In this document: in pieces, positions 1-5,076 of the stretch
Numbering within the stretch: the stretch's first letter is position 1
Layout: every line of letters begins with the position of its first letter
Assembly: GCA_946221975.1 (NCBI GenBank)
Contig: CAMIGT010000142.1
Location: 1 to 5,076 of the forward strand
Source of the DNA: an uncultured Blastococcus sp.
GTDB taxonomy: Bacteria > Actinomycetota > Actinomycetes > Mycobacteriales > Antricoccaceae
DNA length: 5,076 nt
Direction: 5' to 3'
Translations under genes and position numbers: made by a program
Notes under the pieces: model-generated
What the model saw: the letters and a program-made list of their open reading frames with translations, nothing else
Databases searched by the model: none
Told to the model about the DNA's origin: nothing

Positions 1-34
1 ATCCGAGCGTTATTCACGCCGATCCGAGCGATAG
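1..34. repeat. Imperfect 21-base tandem repeat at the left edge
   Basis: ATCCGAGCG occurs at 1-9 and again at 22-30. Aligning the two 21-base units (1-21 and 22-42) gives 15 identical positions of 21. On the plus strand, frame 2 reads SERYSRRSER followed by TAG at 32-34. That could be the last codons of a gene entering from the left and stopping directly against the stop codon of the convergent minus-strand gene (35-37). Frame 3 also stays open, to a TAG at 73-75. Thirty-four bases are too few to choose between a gene end and an intergenic repeat. Confidence 0.3.
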
Positions 35-1300
35 TTACTCCTCGAGGCGTTGGCCGTCGAGCGTGTACGTCGCATAGCTGTCAGGGGTCGAGGAGAACTG
101 CAGCTCAACCACGGGCTTCACGCTCCCGTCGACCTCACGCTGCGCGATGCGCAACGCCACCGTCGCCATGTCGTCTCCGGTGAGCGTGAACGGTTTTGCG
201 GCTTCATCGATGATCTCGGCCAGCATTTCGACGCTGATGTCGGTCAGCGCGAATCCAGTGCCTCCGCTCGGCGCATCGTCGACAGTCGTCGGCTGCGAGC
301 CGAGGGTTCGGAAAATAGTTGCCGGTGACGTCGTCAACCTGATGAGTACGCCGGTTTCGGTCCCGAGTGGAGTGTCGATGATCGGGATGATCGGGGTTTG
401 CCACCGACCGGCGGACTGCGTGACGATTTCGGTGATCACTGGGTCGATCGACGTCTTCCCGGCCGTTAACAGCAGCTCCTGCACCGCTGAGACGATGACC
501 GTGGCGTCACTGACGTCGACAGGCGCCGGGATGTCGCCGTTGGCCGACAGTTCGATGGTGTGCGGATTGTCGGTCTGTTGACCGATCGTGATGGTCAACG
601 ACGGCGGCTGACCGGTCGTAGTACCGAGAACCGACAAGCTATCCGAGGCCGTTTGATCGAGGTCGTACTGCGTCCGCGTGTTATCGAACAAGGTGTTGAT
701 GTCGCCGAGGTTCAACTCGCCCATCGTGAAGGTCACGACCGTGGCGTCGATCGCGCTGCTCATTGAGGAGGCGGTGGCCTTCTCAGGTGTCGCGCTGTAG
801 GCGCGTAGCAGACCGGCCGGCCGGTCGTAAATCACGAGCAAGACGCTGACGTTGGTGACGAGGATCTGCTGGACGTTCGCATCGGCGTCTGAGAAGTCCA
901 CCCGGGCAAGTTCGAGTGCGTTATCGAGCGCAACGGATGCATCCGGCAGCAAGCCGCCGCGCTGCCCTGGCGCGACTTCCGCAGCCGGATCGGCTTGCGG
1001 CGGCGCCTGTGCCGTCGGAGTGAGCGCGCCGGGAGGGAGTACGGCGACGATCAGCCCGGCAACCGCGAGCACCACCCCGAAAACCGCCACCGCGTGCCGA
1101 CTTGGGCGTGATTGTCGCGCGAAGGCAAAGCGATAGCTCAGCAGACCGGCGATCAGAGTTCCGATCAGCGTCAGGACCAGAGCGACATCGCCGGCCCGAT
1201 CGAGTGCAAAGTGCAGCGGGATGAACAGCGTAAGTCCGACCGCGAGACCAAAGCCAGCGGCGCGACCATGGGGAAAGTCAGCTTCGTCGTCCATGTCCAT
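35..1300 (-). CDS. Membrane-anchored protein with large extracytoplasmic domain, function unknown
   Basis: About 421 residues, no family recognised. There are three hydrophobic segments, at roughly residues 14-32, 38-57 and 68-92. The loop between the second and third is basic (YRFAFARQSRPSRH) and so probably cytosolic, which puts the remaining ~325 residues outside the cell. A Pro/Ala/Gln-rich linker (95-112) leads into an ectodomain rich in Thr, Ser and Asp with alternating hydrophobic stretches, suggesting beta structure. The protein has no cysteine, so it is neither a lipoprotein nor disulfide-bonded. The ectodomain may be a diverged tandem duplication (about 145-260 and 315-421). I chose the ATG at 1300. 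The frame stays open to 1522, but that extension would overlap the divergent gene starting at 1392 and uses codons unusual for this genome just upstream (ACA TAT GCT, AGA). No Shine-Dalgarno precedes 1300, and the ATG at 1294 is also possible. Base composition is lower in GC than the neighbours. The gene is divergent from the next gene and ends at the left edge. Confidence 0.8.
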   Translation of the reverse strand: MDMDDEADFPHGRAAGFGLAVGLTLFIPLHFALDRAGDVALVLTLIGTLIAGLLSYRFAFARQSRPSRHAVAVFGVVLAVAGLIVAVLPPGALTPTAQAPPQADPAAEVAPGQRGGLLPDASVALDNALELARVDFSDADANVQQILVTNVSVLLVIYDRPAGLLRAYSATPEKATASSMSSAIDATVVTFTMGELNLGDINTLFDNTRTQYDLDQTASDSLSVLGTTTGQPPSLTITIGQQTDNPHTIELSANGDIPAPVDVSDATVIVSAVQELLLTAGKTSIDPVITEIVTQSAGRWQTPIIPIIDTPLGTETGVLIRLTTSPATIFRTLGSQPTTVDDAPSGGTGFALTDISVEMLAEIIDEAAKPFTLTGDDMATVALRIAQREVDGSVKPVVELQFSSTPDSYATYTLDGQRLEE

Positions 1301-1321
1301 CCGTGGTCTGCGCGGGTGGTC

Positions 1322-1327
1322 AGCATA
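1322..1327 (-). promoter_or_regulatory. Candidate -10 box of the minus-strand membrane-protein gene
   Basis: TATGCT on the minus strand fits the actinobacterial TAnnnT -10 pattern. It lies 21 bases upstream of the ATG at 1300, giving a predicted leader of roughly 15 nucleotides. No convincing -35 is visible at the expected distance. One arm of the inverted repeat at 1328-1354 abuts this box, so a protein bound there would be placed to control transcription. Confidence 0.3.
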
Positions 1328-1354
1328 TGTCACCTCGGTTTTTGCGCGGTGACA
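1328..1354. promoter_or_regulatory. Perfect spaced inverted repeat in the divergent promoter region (candidate operator)
   Basis: TGTCACC (1328-1334) and GGTGACA (1348-1354) are exact reverse complements separated by 13 bases. The arm centres are 20 bases apart, about two helical turns, so both arms face the same side of the DNA as expected for a dimeric regulator. It sits in the 91-base gap between two divergent genes, next to the candidate -10 on the minus side and just upstream of the expected -35 position on the plus side. No regulator gene is visible in the window. A hairpin role in RNA is possible but less likely, because the site would lie upstream of both predicted transcription starts. 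Confidence 0.45.
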
Positions 1355-1378
1355 GGACCGGACTGCGGACGCCGCGGA

Positions 1379-1384
1379 TACGCT
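1379..1384 (+). promoter_or_regulatory. -10 box of a probably leaderless promoter
   Basis: TACGCT matches TAnnnT and ends seven bases before the ATG at 1392. Actinobacterial transcription usually starts six to eight bases after the -10, so the mRNA would begin at or next to the A of the start codon. There is no Shine-Dalgarno at a usable distance (GGGGCG ends one base before the ATG), which fits a leaderless transcript. The -35 position (about 1356-1361, GACCGG) is poor. Confidence 0.5.
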
Positions 1385-1391
1385 GGGGCGC

Positions 1392-2135
1392 ATGAGCCTG
1401 ACACCGTCGCCCGAGTCATCCGGGCGATCGAGCTCGGGCGTCGTCATCACCGCTGTCGCGATGGTGCTGGTGGGGCTCGTCGCGTGGCGCTTCGTCGGTC
1501 CCGCATCGGCGTACGTGCGCATCGGTATCGGCCTGTGGTGCGCCGTGTGGATTGCCGCGCCGCTGTGGCTGCTGGCCCGCGACGAGCGTGCCGGGACGAC
1601 GTACGACGCCGTCTCGACGCGAGAACGCCTGTGGCGCAGGGCAACTCAGCGACACGATGCCGTGCTTGCGGCGTACGCGCCTTTTGAGACCGACCCGTTT
1701 GTGGTGTTGGAGTTTCCCGCAATCAGCGACGTCACCCAGGAACCGACGGCGGCGTTCTTTGAAGCGCTCGGCGACGCTCAAGCCCTACGCACCGAGTCGC
1801 TGCCTGACGACCTTGCCTTCGTCGAGGACTACCAGCAACGCGTCGGGCGCCTGGAGCGCGCCTGGGAGTCCGCGCGTCGTTTCGCGCAGCGGGTCGGCCG
1901 TTCGTATCTGGACGACGCGGACGCCGCAAGCCTTGAGCAGGCAGTGAAGCTGCTGCGTCACGCGCACGCTGCATCGAGTACGGCGGAGCGAGCGGCGTAC
2001 GTCGGTCGGGCCCAGGCACTGCTGAAGGACCTCGTCGCGCGTGGTGTCATCGTGCTCCCGCCACGGGTGATGGGCACGATCGAGGCCAGCGCGCGCAAGC
2101 AGATCGAGGGCCCGCGCGGCGCTTCGGACGCCTAG
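1392..2135 (+). CDS. Small two-helix membrane protein with cytosolic helical domain, function unknown
   Basis: 247 residues. A polar Ser/Pro N-terminus (1-16) precedes two hydrophobic segments (about 17-33 and 42-62). The basic residues that follow (ARDERAG, RERLWRRATQR) place both ends in the cytosol. Residues 63-247 form a mostly alpha-helical, charged domain. It contains a less polar stretch (about 97-127, with FETDPFVVLEFPAISDV) and then long helices rich in Ala, Arg and Glu (145-216). This arrangement, with a 'D-P-x-x-x-x-x-P-x-x-x-D-V' core followed by an A-F-x-E-A-L helix, resembles uncharacterised actinobacterial membrane proteins I recall, but I can name no family or activity. The start at 1392 is chosen because it is the first ATG, keeps the first membrane segment intact and has a -10 box seven bases upstream. 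It is codirectional with the ABC-F gene, which begins 90 bases after its stop, so cotranscription is possible. Confidence 0.85.
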   Translation: MSLTPSPESSGRSSSGVVITAVAMVLVGLVAWRFVGPASAYVRIGIGLWCAVWIAAPLWLLARDERAGTTYDAVSTRERLWRRATQRHDAVLAAYAPFETDPFVVLEFPAISDVTQEPTAAFFEALGDAQALRTESLPDDLAFVEDYQQRVGRLERAWESARRFAQRVGRSYLDDADAASLEQAVKLLRHAHAASSTAERAAYVGRAQALLKDLVARGVIVLPPRVMGTIEASARKQIEGPRGASDA

Positions 2136-2150
2136 CAGCGGTGCAGGAAA

Positions 2151-2158
2151 TCACGTGA
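2151..2158. promoter_or_regulatory. 8-bp palindrome TCACGTGA upstream of the ABC-F gene
   Basis: TCACGTGA is a perfect palindrome lying 21 bases before the candidate -10 box at 2179, where a -35 or operator would sit. Short palindromes arise by chance, so its placement is the only argument for a role. Confidence 0.2.
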
Positions 2159-2184
2159 GTCCCGCCGCCCCTGCGGCGTAGACT
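2155..2184 (+). promoter_or_regulatory. Candidate promoter of the ABC-F gene
   Basis: TAGACT at 2179-2184 fits the TAnnnT -10 pattern and predicts a start near 2191, with a leader of about 35 nucleotides. The best -35 is GTGAGT (2155-2160), which matches three of six consensus positions with an 18-base spacer. The gene may instead, or also, be read through from the upstream membrane-protein gene. Confidence 0.35.
2163..2178 (+). terminator. GC-rich hairpin after the two-helix membrane-protein gene
   Basis: CGCCGC (2163-2168) and GCGGCG (2173-2178) form a perfect six-base stem with a four-base loop CCCT. It starts 28 bases after the stop codon at 2135. There is no T run after it, so it would be at best a non-canonical terminator or pause site. 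It also overlaps the spacer of the candidate ABC-F promoter, so both roles cannot be assigned firmly. Confidence 0.25.
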
Positions 2185-2208
2185 GGGCTGGTTTGCCCGT
2201 CCCGCCTG

Positions 2209-2225
2209 ATGTCTGAGGAAATGCT

Positions 2226-2229
<4 letters not shown>
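2209..2229 (+). CDS. Possible six-codon leader ORF overlapping the ABC-F start
   Basis: ATG at 2209 opens a frame reading MSEEML with TGA at 2227-2229. The stop overlaps the GTG start of the ABC-F gene (2226-2228) in a GTGA arrangement, a geometry typical of translational coupling. A shorter version starts at the second ATG (2221: M-L-stop). No Shine-Dalgarno precedes 2209. The GAGGAA that serves the ABC-F start lies inside the small ORF, so ribosomes translating the ORF would cover that site. It may be accidental, but several antibiotic-resistance ABC-F genes are known to be controlled by leader ORFs. Confidence 0.25.
2215..2220 (+). promoter_or_regulatory. Ribosome binding site that fixes the ABC-F start
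   Basis: GAGGAA ends five bases before the GTG at 2226, an ordinary spacing. The nearby ATG at 2221 is out of frame and reaches a stop after two codons, so GTG is the right start. The resulting N-terminus (MITAEKIELRAGARMLI) also begins exactly where ABC-F proteins of this type begin. Confidence 0.7.
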
Positions 2230-3812
<1,583 letters not shown>

Positions 3813-3824
<12 letters not shown>

Positions 3825-3838
3825 TCGAGGGCCTGCGC
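3813..3838 (+). terminator. Hairpin spanning the ABC-F stop codon, candidate terminator
   Basis: Bases 3813-3821 (GCGCTGGCC) pair with 3830-3838 (GGCCTGCGC) except for one central T-T mismatch, giving eight pairs around an eight-base loop. The loop contains the TAG stop (3822-3824). It is followed by the AT-richer CGATATAAC rather than a T run, so it is not a classic intrinsic terminator. Its position at the end of the gene, facing a convergent gene, supports a role in ending or protecting the transcript. Confidence 0.4.
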
Positions 3839-3926
3839 CGATATAACTCGCGTCGACGGTCGGGGCTCGGTCTTCCCGCGGGCTTAAGCTGCGGCGGACT
3901 GCAGGTTAGACCATGCAATTGCCGGC

Positions 3927-3949
3927 ACCTAAGCAGGCGACGCTTAGGT
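3927..3949 (-). terminator. Hairpin over the stop codon of the right-hand membrane-protein gene, candidate terminator
   Basis: ACCTAAGC (3927-3934) and GCTTAGGT (3942-3949) are perfect complements with a seven-base loop. The TAA stop of the minus-strand gene (3944-3946) lies inside one arm. Being symmetric, it could act on transcripts from both directions in this convergent spacer. Neither side has a T run. The rest of the 3825-3943 spacer holds no gene, only short palindromes (CGTCGACG 3851-3858, CCCGCGGG 3875-3882, GCTTAAGC 3882-3889, GCAATTGC 3915-3922). Confidence 0.45.
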
Positions 3950-5076
3950 CAGTGGGGCGCGGAAGACCAGCAGGGACAGTACGACGGCCGCAAGAGCGCT
4001 CCCCGCTCCCACGACCAGCACCGGCAGGGACGGACCATCGGGGACGCCGCCGGACCGCGCCGGGGCGACGCAGGCGACCGACAGCAGCGGCAGCGAAGGC
4101 GCGATCGCGGCCAGCACCGATGTGTCATAGGAGCGGGTCAGTACTCCGACAAACAGCATGAGTACGCCGGTCAGCATCAGCGGCCAGGCCGGCGTGCCAC
4201 GGAACTTCCGGCCGGACTCGACCAGCGGGGGACCGGCAACCGCGACCGCGACCAGCCCGGAGATGACGACCACACTGGCCTGCAGCTCGAAGGACTCCAA
4301 CACCGCGACAGACGCTGCGCCGATCTCGTCCGGCCACGACCAGCCCAGCCACGTGGCACCGAGTAGCCCGATCCCGACGCCGATGCCGCCGAGCAGGATC
4401 ATCAGCGAGCGACGGCGTAGGAAGTAGATGCACAGCATGCCGACGCTGGCGGTGAGTACGGCGAACCCCGAGAGGGCGCCGACGGCGAGCAACAGCCCGC
4501 TGAGCAGGCCAAGAGAGGTCGTCCACGCGAGCCCGCGGCCGCGCTCACTGGCCATCGCGCTCAGCGTCAGTACGCCGACCGCCGCGAGCAGGCAGAGCAC
4601 TGCGGCCTTGTCGCCGTACCACGCGGCCGCCGGTGACAGCGCGGCGATCGGGGCGAATCGGCGCGCCTGGACTGCCCCGACGAGCGACTGCATGCTGGCG
4701 TTGAGCAGCACGGCGGCGAGTCCAGCGCCCAGCGCGACGATGGCCGCCGCGGTGATGTTCGAGACGTCGCTCAGCAGTGAGTCCAGGCGGCTGCCGAGGT
4801 AGGCCGAGTCGACGTCGAAAGTGAACTCCTCGTGCCGCGCCCGCACCCCGCCGAACGTCCACGCGGCCGCGAGTACGCCGTACACCACCTGCATCCACGC
4901 CCAGGGCAGGGCGGTCAGCCGACCCCGGAAGCCAATCGCGACCGCGGCGGCGGCGACTGACACGATCAGCGCGATGCCCTTCGCGCCGCGGGTGGCGGTG
5001 AAGCCGATGAACTCCAGCCGGTCGTGCGCGTCGACGATCCCGAACAGCGGAAAACTCAGCAACAACGCCGCGAGTA
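3944..5076 (-). CDS. Polytopic integral membrane protein, 5' end outside window
   Basis: At least 376 codons are visible. The frame is open to the right edge (the first visible residues read LAALLLSFPLFGIVDAHD, already hydrophobic), so the N-terminus is probably missing. A TTG at 5065 could serve as a start but no ribosome site can be seen. Counting from that TTG, about ten membrane segments are visible, near 31-47, 54-72, 104-124, 139-170, 180-216 (two), 220-242, 263-280, 292-310, 316-334 and 347-368. A polar loop (74-102) contains FTFDVDSAYLGSRLDSL and is probably extracytoplasmic. The pattern, with a 'PAAAWYGDKA' helix followed by a 'TSLGLLSGLLLAVGALSG' helix pair, loosely recalls actinobacterial membrane proteins of the GT-C glycosyltransferase-like type. 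The conserved acidic/ERIW-type region I would expect near the C-terminus is absent, so the activity is unassigned. It is convergent with the ABC-F gene, 119 bases apart. Confidence 0.85.
   Translation of the reverse strand, partial: LAALLLSFPLFGIVDAHDRLEFIGFTATRGAKGIALIVSVAAAAVAIGFRGRLTALPWAWMQVVYGVLAAAWTFGGVRARHEEFTFDVDSAYLGSRLDSLLSDVSNITAAAIVALGAGLAAVLLNASMQSLVGAVQARRFAPIAALSPAAAWYGDKAAVLCLLAAVGVLTLSAMASERGRGLAWTTSLGLLSGLLLAVGALSGFAVLTASVGMLCIYFLRRRSLMILLGGIGVGIGLLGATWLGWSWPDEIGAASVAVLESFELQASVVVISGLVAVAVAGPPLVESGRKFRGTPAWPLMLTGVLMLFVGVLTRSYDTSVLAAIAPSLPLLSVACVAPARSGGVPDGPSLPVLVVGAGSALAAVVLSLLVFRAPLT

Noticed and set aside
147..1136. Several plus-strand ORFs antisense to the left membrane-protein gene (147-581, 560-766, 852-1136)
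   Set aside because: They mirror the real gene, break into short pieces, and show no domain or ribosome site. The minus strand gives one continuous frame with sensible topology.
1326..1328. ATG on the minus strand preceded by a good Shine-Dalgarno-like AGGTGA
   Set aside because: It is in a different frame from the membrane protein and reaches a stop after about 45 codons without hydrophobic segments. The AGGTGA is part of the inverted-repeat arm.
1301..1522. N-terminal extension of the left minus-strand gene up to an ATG at 1522
   Set aside because: It would overlap the start of the divergent gene by about 130 bases and cover its promoter. The extra residues are low-complexity, and the codons just upstream of 1300 are atypical. 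The first membrane segment begins soon after the ATG at 1300, a normal distance.
3842..3847. TATAAC as a plus-strand -10 box after the ABC-F gene
   Set aside because: No -35 lies at the right distance and there is no plus-strand gene downstream. It is more likely part of the region after the terminator hairpin.
3913..4161. 82-codon plus-strand ORF across the convergent spacer
   Set aside because: The translation is Arg/Pro/Ala-rich as expected for out-of-frame GC-rich DNA. It overlaps the membrane-protein gene almost entirely and has no ribosome site.

Overview
The window comes from a high-GC Gram-positive bacterium (Actinomycetota). The coding regions are strongly GC-biased at third codon positions, GTG and TTG starts occur, and one gene looks leaderless. 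The best-recognised protein, an ABC-F ATPase, is very close to the mycobacterial Rv1473 type as I remember it. The genus cannot be fixed from the sequence alone.

Layout, left to right: (1) A minus-strand gene (about 35-1300) for a membrane-anchored protein with three transmembrane segments and a large, cysteine-free ectodomain of unknown function. (2) A 91-base divergent promoter region holding a perfect spaced inverted repeat (1328-1354). (3) A plus-strand gene (1392-2135) for a small two-helix membrane protein with a helical cytosolic domain, probably translated from a leaderless mRNA. (4) A 90-base spacer with an 8-bp palindrome, a GC hairpin, a likely -10 box and a tiny ORF that overlaps the next start codon. 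(5) A plus-strand ABC-F gene (2226-3824) with two complete ATPase domains. (6) A 119-base convergent spacer flanked by two hairpins, each overlapping a stop codon. (7) A minus-strand polytopic membrane protein (3944 to the right edge), whose 5' end lies outside the window.

Only the ABC-F gene has a function I can name: a cytosolic ribosome-associated translation factor, possibly affecting tolerance to ribosome-targeting antibiotics. The other three genes encode membrane proteins without a secure family assignment, and nothing proves that they work with it. I see no tRNA, rRNA, CRISPR array, insertion sequence, phage gene or toxin-antitoxin pair. This looks like an ordinary chromosomal region. 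The less ordinary points are the ABC-F leader, the divergent operator-like repeat, a possible internal duplication in the first protein, and an over-represented GTACTC hexamer.
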